Shown here: positions 18,314-26,869 of the stretch, piece after piece | Position numbering within the stretch: the stretch's first letter is position 1 | Layout of the letters: each line of letters starts with the position of its first letter | From: an uncultured Methanobacterium sp. | Lineage (GTDB): Archaea; Methanobacteriota; Methanobacteria; Methanobacteriales; Methanobacteriaceae | Assembly: GCF_963666025.1 (NCBI RefSeq) | Contig: NZ_OY762552.1 | Location: forward strand, 2,444,501-2,508,500 | DNA: 64,000 bases | Reading direction: 5' to 3' | Notes under the pieces: generated by a model | Database searches by the model: none | What the model was told of the DNA's origin: nothing | What the model saw: only the letters and a program-made list of their open reading frames with translations | Translations under genes and position numbers: made by a program

Positions 18314-18837
18314 AAGAAGTTAAAACTGTATGGCGAATGTGGGGTGGATGGGAAATAGAAAAAATAGAAAATTGGATGGAAGAAATGGAAAAAAATGGGT
18401 GGTCACTTTTTAAATTCGATTTTACTATGATGAGGTTTCAATTTAAAAAAGAAGAAAGCAGAAAAACGAGGTACTGTTTTGATTATCAGAGTAATGTGGG
18501 TGAAGATTATTTCGAAATTTTCAAGGAAGATAATTGGGAATTAGTGGATGAAACAATCAGTCCATGGTATGTATGGCGTAAATCCTACGAAGATAAGAAA
18601 CCCGGTATTTACACCGATACAAGATCGTTAATTGAAAGAAACAATCGACAAATCAGAAATATTGGTTTTGGGGTGATTATTAGCTTAATTTTATTATCTT
18701 CTGTGTTAATAACCGGTTTTGATAACACAAAACTAATTTCGGCAATTTTAATAGTTATTCTTGTCTTTTTTGGATATTTAATATCTCAACTTTATCAATA
18801 TAATAAAAAACTCAAAAATAATGCAATTAAATGTTAA
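18310..18837 (+). CDS. DUF2812 domain membrane protein
   Basis: A 175-residue protein. Residues 1-95 form the DUF2812 domain (WEIEKIENWMEEMEKNGWSL, then FDYQ and YEIFKEDNWELV-type strands), and two transmembrane helices lie near 118-165. It is encoded with PadR by a four-base overlap, the usual arrangement, and is thought to work with the regulator, possibly sensing the membrane. No catalytic residues are recognisable. Confidence 0.78.
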   Translation: MKEVKTVWRMWGGWEIEKIENWMEEMEKNGWSLFKFDFTMMRFQFKKEESRKTRYCFDYQSNVGEDYFEIFKEDNWELVDETISPWYVWRKSYEDKKPGIYTDTRSLIERNNRQIRNIGFGVIISLILLSSVLITGFDNTKLISAILIVILVFFGYLISQLYQYNKKLKNNAIKC

Positions 18838-18890
18838 ATCACGGGATTAATGGAAAAATATCGGCTAAAAAAGTAATTATGGTGATAATA

Positions 18891-19916
18891 ATGAATTCAA
18901 ACAAAATGAGGGCAGCGGTATACACAAAATATGGGCCACCTGATGTTCTTGAATTAAAAGAAGTTCAAAAACCAACTCCTAAAGATGATGAAATTTTAAT
19001 AAAAATTCAAGCGGCATCTACTAATGTGGCTGATTGGCGCCTTATGAGGGCATCTCCCTTTTTGGTTCGCTTCATGGGGGGAGGAATTTTAAGACCTAAA
19101 CACGAAATACTTGGAACTGACGTTGCGGGGACAGTTGAATCAGTTGGTGGAAACGTAAAGCATTTTCAGCCAGGTGATGAAGTTATCGCCAACCTATCTG
19201 AGAGTGGACGGGGTGGTTTTGCAGAGTATACTTGTGCTCTTGAAGGAGATGTTGTTTTAAAACCTGCCAATATTACCTTTGAAGATGCATCTGCTGTAAC
19301 CATAGCTGCAATTACTGCCTTACAGGGTCTTCGAGATTATGGGAAGATTCAAAAAGGGCAAAAGGTTTTGATCAATGGTGCAGCGGGTGGTGTGGGCACG
19401 TTTGCTGTACAAATAGCCAAATCATATGGTGCTGAAGTCACTGCAGTATGCAGCACGCAAAATTTGGAAATGGTGCGCTCCATTGGTGCAGATCACGTCA
19501 TTGATTATTTACAAGAAGATTATACTAAAAATGGATTAGTATATGATTTAATTTTTGATGCAGTGGCCAATCACACAGTATCTGAAAATAAAAGGATATT
19601 GAATCAGCAAGGAATCTGTGTTGTTGTAGGATTTTCGACTATTTGGCACATGTTCAAAGTGATGTGGGCTACATTGACTTCGAAGAAATCTCGTCAGAAA
19701 ATATGCAGTATGACCGTAGCATTAAATAAAGAAGATATGGTTTTTATCAAAGAACTTATGGAAGTTGGCAAGGTTAAAACAGTCATAGACAGCTCTTTCC
19801 CGTTAACTGAAGTTCCAGAAGCTCTCCGGTATCTTGAAGAAGGACATGCCCATGGAAAAGTCATCATCCTAATGGATCATAAAAAAACACACCAAATTAG
19901 CGGGGAATTAACATGA
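18891..19916 (+). CDS. NAD(P)-dependent alcohol dehydrogenase (quinone oxidoreductase type), 1
   Basis: About 341 residues of the zinc-independent MDR family. The N-terminal GroES-like domain has RAAVYTKYGPPDVLELKEVQ; the nucleotide site is INGAAGGVGTFAVQIAKSYGAEVTAV. No catalytic or structural zinc Cys cluster is present. It probably reduces quinones or alpha,beta-unsaturated carbonyls with NADPH. An ATG at 18831 overlaps the DUF2812 stop, but GGTGATAATA precedes the ATG at 18891, which matches family length. It overlaps the next gene by four bases, and the two are paralogues. Confidence 0.85.
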   Translation: MNSNKMRAAVYTKYGPPDVLELKEVQKPTPKDDEILIKIQAASTNVADWRLMRASPFLVRFMGGGILRPKHEILGTDVAGTVESVGGNVKHFQPGDEVIANLSESGRGGFAEYTCALEGDVVLKPANITFEDASAVTIAAITALQGLRDYGKIQKGQKVLINGAAGGVGTFAVQIAKSYGAEVTAVCSTQNLEMVRSIGADHVIDYLQEDYTKNGLVYDLIFDAVANHTVSENKRILNQQGICVVVGFSTIWHMFKVMWATLTSKKSRQKICSMTVALNKEDMVFIKELMEVGKVKTVIDSSFPLTEVPEALRYLEEGHAHGKVIILMDHKKTHQISGELT

Positions 19917-20869
19917 AAGCCATAGTTTATAAAAAATACGGATCACCGGATGTTCTTGAGTTTAAAAATGTGGAAAAACCTACTCCTAAAGACAACGAAG
20001 TTTTGATAAGAGTACATGCCACTAGTGTAACTGCAGCTGACTGCCTGATGCGAAGGGGCGATACATTCATTAGCAGAGTATTTTTAGGATTCATAAGACC
20101 CAGAAGAAGAATTCTGGGAACTGAAATTGCAGGCGAAATTGAAAAAACTGGTAAAGATGTAACCCGATTTAAGAAGGGTGACCAAGTTTATGGATTCACC
20201 GGTTTTGGGCTTGGTGCTTATGCTGAGTATAATTGTATGCCTGAAAATGGATCTCTTGTACTAAAACCGATCAATATGGATTACAATGAAGCAGTAGCCG
20301 TAGTTGATGGAGCATCCACTGCATTGTTTTTTCTTAAGGATAAGGCGAATATTCAAAATGGACAAAAAGTTCTCATAATTGGTGCTTCTGGAAGTATAGG
20401 TACTTTTGCAATTCAAATTGCCAAATATTTTGGGGCTGAAGTCACTGGGGTATGCAGTACTGCAAATCTAGATTTGGTTAAATCTTTAGGGGCGGATAAA
20501 GTTATTGACTACCGTAAAGATGATTTTACAAAAAATAGTGAAAAATATGATATAATTTTGGACACTGTAGGAAAAAGTTCCTTTTCACAAAGTAAAGCAT
20601 GCCTTAATAAAAATGGCAAATATCTTTTAACTGCGGGAGGTTTGATGGATCGTTTACTGATGTTGTGGACTGGAATATTCAGTGGGAAAAAAATGATTAC
20701 CGGAATGTCAATTGAAAAAACAGAATCTTTAATTTTCATTAAAAAGCTAATTGAAGAGGAAAGGATTAAATTAGTCACGGATAGGTGCTATAAATTGGAA
20801 AAGATTGCCAAAGCTCATGATTATGTTGAAAAAGGTCACAAAAGGGGAAATGTCATTATAACTATATGA
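19913..20869 (+). CDS. NAD(P)-dependent alcohol dehydrogenase (quinone oxidoreductase type), 2
   Basis: A 318-residue paralogue of the preceding enzyme. The start is KAIVYKKYGSPDVLEFKNVE and the dinucleotide site is IGASGSIGTFAIQIAKYFGAEVTGV. It is zinc-independent like its neighbour. The stop-start overlap (ATGA) with gene 1 means translational coupling; the two may form a heteromer or handle different substrates. The PadR operator upstream suggests induction by a toxic or aromatic compound, which is inference from how PadR systems commonly work. Confidence 0.85.
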   Translation: MKAIVYKKYGSPDVLEFKNVEKPTPKDNEVLIRVHATSVTAADCLMRRGDTFISRVFLGFIRPRRRILGTEIAGEIEKTGKDVTRFKKGDQVYGFTGFGLGAYAEYNCMPENGSLVLKPINMDYNEAVAVVDGASTALFFLKDKANIQNGQKVLIIGASGSIGTFAIQIAKYFGAEVTGVCSTANLDLVKSLGADKVIDYRKDDFTKNSEKYDIILDTVGKSSFSQSKACLNKNGKYLLTAGGLMDRLLMLWTGIFSGKKMITGMSIEKTESLIFIKKLIEEERIKLVTDRCYKLEKIAKAHDYVEKGHKRGNVIITI

Positions 20870-21239
20870 ATAATACATTCGTTCTACCTTTTTAGTAGAT
20901 ATTTAAAAATCCATACTCTTAATAGAAATGGTTAAAAAGGTGAAAAATGGATTCATATAGAATGCCAGGAATAATTGTGGGAGTATTATTCATAGAAGGG
21001 GATAATTTGAATTAAATGTCTACTGGCATTGTACATTCTTAACTTATTTTTTCTTTCTATTTTAGAATGCGTTATGCGGACAACTTTGTTGGCAGTTTAG
21101 GGCGGGCCCTGTCATGAGATATAAAAAATACAATTACTTCATATGTGTAGTGAAGAAAAAATAAAAAAAATTAAAGATAAATTGGACACCTTTATCTCAG
21201 ATATCCATTTTTCACGGGTTTTAAACGATTTAGATTTTT
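20870..21239. other. Intergenic: repeat copy 4 and a 22-codon frame
   Basis: Contains the fourth island repeat. A small frame at 20947-21015 (MDSYRMPGIIVGVLFI...) has an AAGGTGA-like box before its ATG, but it is too short to call as a gene and may be a remnant. Confidence 0.4.
21060..21124 (+). repeat. Island repeat, copy 4
   Basis: Begins TTTAGAATGCGTTATGCGG, then TTTAGGGCGGGCCCTGTCAT. The core still ends in CAT GAG ATA TAA (HEI, stop, as in the MBL gene) but has a small deletion before it. No clear hairpin follows. Confidence 0.75.
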
Positions 21240-22259
21240 TTAAGTACTCGGTTGGAGTATATTCTCTTTTTTCCAGAGATTAGACTTTAATAGTATTATT
21301 GCAAATATGGCCATGATTGCCATACCGTATATTCCAGGGCCAAAGCTGAATACTGAGTCTATTGGGGTCGCAATGAACATGTTAGCAGGTATTCCTCCTT
21401 CAACGTCGGTAATTAGGTGCAGTAATACTGCGATCCAGACGCTTCCGGTCTTTAATACGGCATAACTGAAAATAATTCCCATTACTATTGTACCAAATAT
21501 CATGGCTAAATTTCCAAGTAAGGGTTGTCCGGGATAATTCATACCAAGTATGATAGTCCCACTATGCCATACTCCCCATATTATGCCGAGTATTAAAACG
21601 CCTTTATATCCTCCAAAAAGGGGAAATAATCTGTCTTGGAGGTACACTCTCCATCCGAATTCTTCTCCAAAAAATGTAGGCTACAATAATAGGCCATACA
21701 TAATTGTAAGGGTTATAAATGACATAAAGTATTTAGTCAAGTTAAATTCTTTTCCAGGAACGCCTAAACCAAAGACATAGTTAAGAATTAGACTTACAAA
21801 GAGTATGACAAAATAGATCACGGGTATAATAATATAGAATTTAAGATTTTTTCCAATGAATAACTTGGCGGGTGTAAGTCCTTTTCTCCACTTCTTTTTC
21901 AAATTTAGTATTATCACAGCAATTAGTCCCAGAATTGCAATAATAGATGAAAAGACGGGTAATGCACCACCTATACTCCCCATAAGTGGGGTGAAATATC
22001 CTTCAAAGAAATATAGGATTGTATAAATCAAAAAGAATGTGAATATAACCTTGGTCTCCCTGGTTAGAGCTTTGGATTTAAAAAGGACCATACAAATTAT
22101 GGCAACTGTTGCCGGAATCAACATATCGGTCCCAGAAACAGATTTTAAACCAAACATAAAAACAAGAAATTGAAGAAGATAAGTCGCTGCAAAGGTGATA
22201 ATTAAAAAAACCAACAGCTCTTTTTTCAATTGCCCAATATTTAAATTTTCAATATTCAA
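21240..22259 (-). pseudogene. CPBP intramembrane metalloprotease with in-frame TAG
   Basis: A single reading frame of about 339 residues is interrupted only by a TAG at 21681-21683, directly before the active-site motif (PTFFGEEFGWR follows in frame). The upstream part has six or so hydrophobic helices. The downstream part has WGVWHSG and HLITD, the second and third CPBP/Rce1 motifs; the last normally ends in Asn (HxxxN) but here has Asp. Translation starts at TTG 22259 after AAGGGGGG. It is most simply a nonsense mutant, since Methanobacteriales are not known to use pyrrolysine. Confidence 0.7.
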
Positions 22260-22721
22260 ATATGGATCCCCCCTTAACTATCTCTGATCTTCTATTATAA
22301 TGACCATTCAATATAAAAATTTCTATTTCAGCTAAATATCTGATTTCTGCATTTTTTTCTTATAATGGGGCGTTATAAAGCTAAACAGAAATCTAAAAGT
22401 TAATTACATCTGGAAAGTTCTGGTTATCAGTCGTGATTATAGAACTAATGAAATTTGGAAAGTTGGATTATTCCCAATAAAGATGTATTCCTATATTTTG
22501 GATTATGTCATGTGGATACCTTTATTTACAGTGTAGGGTGCGAAGAGGTCATGAAATGTAAAAATAATCTTTTCAATTGGTTTGATGGATTTCTCAATCT
22601 TATTAAAATCTTATTAAATAATAGAAATTACTATTATGAATAATAAAATATTAAGTAGTACGATTGTAAATATTAATGAAGCATAATGTGGGATCGATTA
22701 TGTAAATCGGTTGGTGATCAA
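22260..22721. other. Intergenic: promoters and repeat copy 5
   Basis: Divergent A+T-rich region between the CPBP pseudogene and the next + gene. It contains the degenerate fifth island repeat; an apparent frame at 22455-22643 is produced by reading through that repeat and is not considered a gene. Confidence 0.45.
22498..22561 (+). repeat. Island repeat, copy 5 (degenerate)
   Basis: Weaker copy: TGTGGATACCTTTATTTACA then GTGTAGGGTGCGAAGAGGTC. The core frame reads RVRRGHEM and then TAA, so the GHE-stop end is kept although the middle has diverged. Confidence 0.6.
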
Positions 22722-23192
22722 ATGGAAAAAGCAACCAAAATTTTAGGAATTTTATTGATTATAGTAGTTGTAGGAGTTATAAGTTATATAATGATATTTG
22801 GATTAGCCTTTGAGGGTAAAAAGAGTGATTTTTATATTCCCGTAGTCTCTGAAGATAATGTTTCAGCATATAAATCATCCTGTCCTGATCTAAACACATC
22901 TAAAGTTCTAAACGATCCTGAGTCATTAGTAGGGCAGAAAGTTAAAGTTAAAGGTTCACTCTTAAAAAAAGTAGAAAATTTTGATAATACAACAGATCTT
23001 CTTCTCAACGTTCCGGAACTTTCAATGGTATATCAAAATGGAATTTTAATTCACTATTCAGATAAAATAGCCTATACAGAAGGCGATATTCTTGAAGTTT
23101 ATGGAGAATATGGTTTTCTTACAGTAATGGGAGATTCATCATCCGATGTTGCAGTTCCGACAATCAAAGGGGGATACATTGAAAAAATCTGA
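22722..23192 (+). CDS. Membrane-anchored protein with OB-like secreted domain
   Basis: About 156 residues: an N-terminal transmembrane helix (ILGILLIIVVVGVISYIMIFGLAF) and an extracellular region with KVKVKGSLLKK, a strand-rich middle and YGEYGFLTVMG, which looks like a small beta-barrel (OB-like) fold. Function unknown. An ATG at 22686 is in frame, but GGTGATC before the ATG at 22722 gives a proper signal anchor. It lies alone between island repeats 5 and 6. Confidence 0.6.
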   Translation: MEKATKILGILLIIVVVGVISYIMIFGLAFEGKKSDFYIPVVSEDNVSAYKSSCPDLNTSKVLNDPESLVGQKVKVKGSLLKKVENFDNTTDLLLNVPELSMVYQNGILIHYSDKIAYTEGDILEVYGEYGFLTVMGDSSSDVAVPTIKGGYIEKI

Positions 23193-23259
23193 TTGTAAAT
23201 GTGAATAGAATTGTTCATTGGATGGATATCACTTACAAAATCATGTTTTTTTATTTTAG

Positions 23260-23337
23260 TATAGAACGCTTCATGGGAACACCTTTGTTCGCAGTTAGGG
23301 TGAATGTTGGTCATGAATTCTTAAAATAGCTTTAAGA
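23260..23337 (+). repeat. Island repeat, copy 6 (frame-preserving)
   Basis: This copy lacks the extra base seen before the core in copies 1-3, so one frame runs through it: MGTPLFAVRVNVGHEFLK and stop. TCTTAAA (23319-23325) and TTTAAGA (23331-23337) form a perfect hairpin with the TAG stop in the loop. It shows best that the repeat derives from a coding 3' end. Confidence 0.8.
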
Positions 23338-23441
23338 TTTTCAAATTTGTTATACTCGATTCCTATAGAAACATTAATTGACATGAAGAAATAAAAATTT
23401 TTATAAATCTATTATTGAGGGGATATCGGGGGGATTATATA

Positions 23442-24284
23442 ATGGAATCGGCTGGAAAAATTAAAAAAGCAATAATAACTTTTTTAATATTAAACTTCGG
23501 TTTAAGCACTATTTTTTGGTATTTAACTGGTTCGGGGGGTAGTGTTTTGGCTGGTGGTGGACTTTACGTTGCTCTTTTAATGTATTGTCCGGCTATTGCT
23601 GCTATTATTACTAGTTTAATTTTCTATGGGAGCATTAGGGAATTCGGATGGAAGCCAGGTAAGGTTAAATATCTGGTAATGGGCTATGCTATTCCCCTAG
23701 TTTATGCCACCATAGCCTATGGATTATTCTGGATTTTAACTTCTGGAACATACACTGGGAAATTTCCACAATACAACTTAATTTATTGGGTTCTTATGGG
23801 AACAGTTACCACCATACTCGGTGGAGTTCTGGGGGAAGAGATAGGATGGAGAGGTTTTCTTGTGCCTCAACTGGCTAAAATCACCTCATTTACTAAAGTG
23901 GGATTAATTTCTGGAATCATTTGGGCGGCATGGCATTTTCCTTTACTTTTATTTGCAAATTATAATGCAGGTGTTTCCTTATGGTATTCGCTCCCTATGT
24001 TTACCATAACAGTTATTGCTATGAGTTTTATTTTGGCATGGTTACGGCTTATATCAGGGAGCATATGGCCAGCGGTTCTGTTACATGCCAGTTCCAATCT
24101 ATTTGTGCAAAACTTTTTTGATCCACTAACCAAACAAACTGGGATAGCTAGGTACATTGTAGGGGAAACAGGAGTGTTAATGGCAGTGGTTATTATAGTA
24201 TTTGCGTTCATTTTGTGGATGCAACGGGATAAACTGCCCGATACTTTGATAAAAAAAGCTCAAGAAAACAATCCAAACTCTTAA
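23442..24284 (+). CDS. CPBP family intramembrane metalloprotease, paralogue A
   Basis: About 280 residues, eight or so helices, with all three Rce1/CPBP motifs: GEEIGWRGFLVPQL, AAWHFPLL and LLHASSN (HxxxN). These membrane proteases cleave CAAX-type or other substrates in eukaryotes; in prokaryotes they are linked to bacteriocin self-protection and maturation. An in-frame TTG at 23415 exists, but GGGGGG precedes the ATG at 23442. It is closely similar to the gene at 28658 (shared TYTGKF and EEIGWRGFLVPQLAK), and the two flank the serine hydrolase pair. Confidence 0.87.
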   Translation: MESAGKIKKAIITFLILNFGLSTIFWYLTGSGGSVLAGGGLYVALLMYCPAIAAIITSLIFYGSIREFGWKPGKVKYLVMGYAIPLVYATIAYGLFWILTSGTYTGKFPQYNLIYWVLMGTVTTILGGVLGEEIGWRGFLVPQLAKITSFTKVGLISGIIWAAWHFPLLLFANYNAGVSLWYSLPMFTITVIAMSFILAWLRLISGSIWPAVLLHASSNLFVQNFFDPLTKQTGIARYIVGETGVLMAVVIIVFAFILWMQRDKLPDTLIKKAQENNPNS

Positions 24285-24291
24285 AATAGTT

Positions 24292-24876
24292 TTATCGTGA
24301 TTTGAAAAGTGTTTTTCCCTCTTTATATGCGGCCCCCACAATTTCTCCTAATTTCCAGTATGAAAAGTTACCTGGTCCATTCATGGTTAATAACATGGGA
24401 TTTATTTTAGCAAAATCCAGTACTCCCTCATTCACAAATTCCTCATCTACATATGTTTCCAGTACTTCACCAAAGAATATGTCACGATCAGGAAGATCAG
24501 CAGTTTTAACAAGTTTGCAGACCATGTTAACCGGACATTCACGGATCATGGGTGCTTTATCCACGGAACCAAAAAAAGATTCGAACACACCAGATTTATC
24601 GAAATCACGTCCGGAAACAAGCCCCAAATAATCTGTTCTAACCATTTGATCCACTGAGGGTATGTTAACGCTGAAATATCCATTTTCATTAATACCTATG
24701 TTGGTATAACGAGATCTCTGGGAACCAATAAAAATGTAAGTCTTTGGTCTCGGCGATAGAAGCCCAAAAGACCCGTAAGTAGCATAATTTATTTTTTTAT
24801 TAACCATTGCACCCGCAATACAGATGGGCACAGGAAATGCAAAGTTCCCTGTTTTTATTTTATCCTGTTTTTTCAT
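24292..24876 (-). CDS. Flavin reductase-like protein (FMN-binding split barrel)
   Basis: A 194-residue member of the flavin reductase/DIM6-NTAB family. FPVPICIAGAMVNKKINYAT and PRPKTYIFIGSQRSRYTNIGIN are family segments, followed by a C-terminal FAKINPMLLTMNGPGNFSYW. It probably binds FMN and transfers electrons; the partner is unknown. The GAGGG box before the ATG at 24876 is good. It converges on the CPBP gene with only 7 bases between stops. Confidence 0.8.
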   Translation of the reverse strand: MKKQDKIKTGNFAFPVPICIAGAMVNKKINYATYGSFGLLSPRPKTYIFIGSQRSRYTNIGINENGYFSVNIPSVDQMVRTDYLGLVSGRDFDKSGVFESFFGSVDKAPMIRECPVNMVCKLVKTADLPDRDIFFGEVLETYVDEEFVNEGVLDFAKINPMLLTMNGPGNFSYWKLGEIVGAAYKEGKTLFKSR

Positions 24877-24957
24877 GATATTCCCTCAATTTCGATTATT
24901 TTTATTACATAATTCTTTTATCATGTTAAAATAAATAACCATGGGATTATGCAGATT

Positions 24958-25033
24958 ATTAGAATGCGTTAAGGAATATCTTTGTCGGTTTACGTGAGGC
25001 CCAGGTAATGAGTTTTTTAAACTGGTTTAAAAG
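24958..25033 (+). repeat. Island repeat, copy 7 (degenerate)
   Basis: Starts ATTAGAATGCGTTAAGGAAT; the core has become TTTACGTGAGGCCCAGGTAA. The stop is lost, but the trailing hairpin is strong: TTTTAAAC (25015-25022) and GTTTAAAA (25025-25032) are perfectly complementary, with different bases from copies 2 and 6. Confidence 0.65.
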
Positions 25034-25143
25034 AAATTAGGTTGTTTATTATTTCATAAATTTTCATTTATTATTGGGAAAAAGATAAGTATATGTTATG
25101 ACTAACTGACATTTAGATACAATTTTTCCATGGGGGAATATGG

Positions 25144-26847
25144 GTGGATAATAAGGGTATAGGGGGAATAGTGCTTAGTTTTGTTTTAGTGTTAGTTGTG
25201 GCTGGATTTTTGGTTTTTAATCAGCTTAATCCCAGCACCTCACCGGTTAATAATGCAATCGTAATGGTTAACCAAACTGGAAATAACAATACTACTAATA
25301 TTAGTAATATTTTGCCTTTACATGGAGCTACGGTTAATGCGCTTGTTATGTCATCTTCGAGTGGTAATTTAATTACACAGAACCCTACACTATCCGCTCC
25401 TTCTTATATGGATACAATTTTAGCAAAGTTCGATATTTATGTGGAGAAGTTTTTCAGAGAAAACCTGATTCCCGCATCTGCAGTAATTATAGTAAAGGAC
25501 GGGAACGTAATTTACCAAAAATGTCTGGGAGTAAAAGAGTATGGGGCTCAAGATGCTGTAAATGAAGACACTCTGTTCCAGATTGGATCATGCAGTAAGG
25601 CCATTACCTCAGCGAATATTGCCCAACTTGTTGATTTAGGTATTATGCACTGGAATGACACTGTAAGAAGTTATTTCACTCCCGAAGAATTCCAGTTATA
25701 CAACACTTCAATTTCTGATGAAATTACCCTAAGAGACTTGTTATGCCATTGCAGTGGTCTACCTGCCAGTTCTGGTGATCAATTATGGATGTATTTTAAT
25801 TATACATATCCTGATGTTTTATACCACGTAAGATATTTAGAAAATAACACAGTGTTTAGAAGCACTTTCCAGTATCATAATATTATGTATAGCCTCGCAG
25901 GTGAGTGTGCATATCGTGCTGCTGAAAATGCTGGTTTAGGATACAGTTCCTGGCAGGATATGATAAAAGAAATGATTTTCAAACCCATGGGGATGAACAC
26001 TGCCACCGCAGACTTCAATGAGTTTTCAAATTCCTCTAATAGAGTACATACCTACGTGAATTTAAATGGAACAATAACTGAATGGGGTCCTTTAAATGTT
26101 GAAGAGATTAAAGGTGCAGGTTCTATTGCTTTTTCCATTAATGATATGGGTAAATGGCTTAAATTACAGCTTGCAAATGGGAATTTTAATGGCTTGCAAG
26201 TCGTATCCAGTGAAGAGTTAACCAAAACAAAAACCCCCCAGATTCAAATGGATAGTACTAATTGGTATGGTTTTGGTTGGGCAATTACTCCTAATGGAAT
26301 TATAACTCATTCTGGAAACGTTCCACCATCTAAAACTTTGATATCATTAGATCCTGTTAATAATTTAGCTTTTGCAGTAGTATCTGATGAAGATAATTAT
26401 GGAGTAGCATTTAATAAAGCATTGTATCTGTTTTTCAATAATTTATATCAAACTGGCCAAGTTAACGAGAGTATTTGGACAGAACTTAGGGATAGTGCTT
26501 CTGAGACAGCCAAAGAAACTACGGGTAAACTGCCAGATCCACCATCACCTCCTGAACCAGCCAAGAGTTTGAGTACTTATGTGGGTATTTATGTTAATAC
26601 GTTCTATGGCAATGTAAATGTAACATCCAGTGGGGGTAAGCTAATTTTATTCATGGGTAACAGTACTGAACCTACAAATTTAGAACATTGGAGTGGAGAT
26701 GTGTTTAAAATTGAAGATAATCCTTTTACGTATAATACTGCTGTAAATTTTACTAATATAGATGGTAGTGGAAAATCACAGCAAGTTACAGTGGATTATC
26801 TTGAAACTGGTTATGGTGCGAATGGTACCTTTAATCGGACGAGTTAA
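25144..26847 (+). CDS. Secreted serine hydrolase (class C beta-lactamase family), 1
   Basis: A 567-residue protein with an N-terminal membrane anchor (IGGIVLSFVLVLVVAGFLVF), a sequon-rich linker, and a beta-lactamase/DD-peptidase domain: SxxK at SCSK (149-152), a YxN-type Tyr in QYHN near 240, and a C-terminal KTG-box substitute near HSGN. A small C-terminal beta domain (YVGIYVNTFYGNV) resembles DUF3471. It acts outside the cell; methanogens lack murein, so a peptidase or esterase role is more likely than beta-lactam hydrolysis. GTG start after GGGGGA. It is followed 22 bases later by a paralogue. Confidence 0.83.
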   Translation: MDNKGIGGIVLSFVLVLVVAGFLVFNQLNPSTSPVNNAIVMVNQTGNNNTTNISNILPLHGATVNALVMSSSSGNLITQNPTLSAPSYMDTILAKFDIYVEKFFRENLIPASAVIIVKDGNVIYQKCLGVKEYGAQDAVNEDTLFQIGSCSKAITSANIAQLVDLGIMHWNDTVRSYFTPEEFQLYNTSISDEITLRDLLCHCSGLPASSGDQLWMYFNYTYPDVLYHVRYLENNTVFRSTFQYHNIMYSLAGECAYRAAENAGLGYSSWQDMIKEMIFKPMGMNTATADFNEFSNSSNRVHTYVNLNGTITEWGPLNVEEIKGAGSIAFSINDMGKWLKLQLANGNFNGLQVVSSEELTKTKTPQIQMDSTNWYGFGWAITPNGIITHSGNVPPSKTLISLDPVNNLAFAVVSDEDNYGVAFNKALYLFFNNLYQTGQVNESIWTELRDSASETAKETTGKLPDPPSPPEPAKSLSTYVGIYVNTFYGNVNVTSSGGKLILFMGNSTEPTNLEHWSGDVFKIEDNPFTYNTAVNFTNIDGSGKSQQVTVDYLETGYGANGTFNRTS

Positions 26848-26869
26848 AATTTAGGAATGGGTGATTAAT

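Noticed and set aside
20947..21015. 22-codon frame with a weak ribosome site
   Set aside because: Too short and without recognisable features; kept only as a comment in the intergenic entry.
21681..21683. Pyrrolysine as the meaning of the in-frame TAG
   Set aside because: Pyrrolysine systems are not known from Methanobacteriales, no pyl gene is in the window, and TAG is used as an ordinary stop by genes here (the ends of copies 1, 2 and 6 of the repeat and of mmp15).
22455..22643. Plus-strand reading frame of 62 codons
   Set aside because: It is created by reading through degenerate repeat copy 5; no ribosome site and no similarity to a known protein.
12909..25143. Island as a provirus or integrative plasmid
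   Set aside because: No integrase, capsid, replication or conjugation gene was seen; gene content is metabolic, regulatory and transport.
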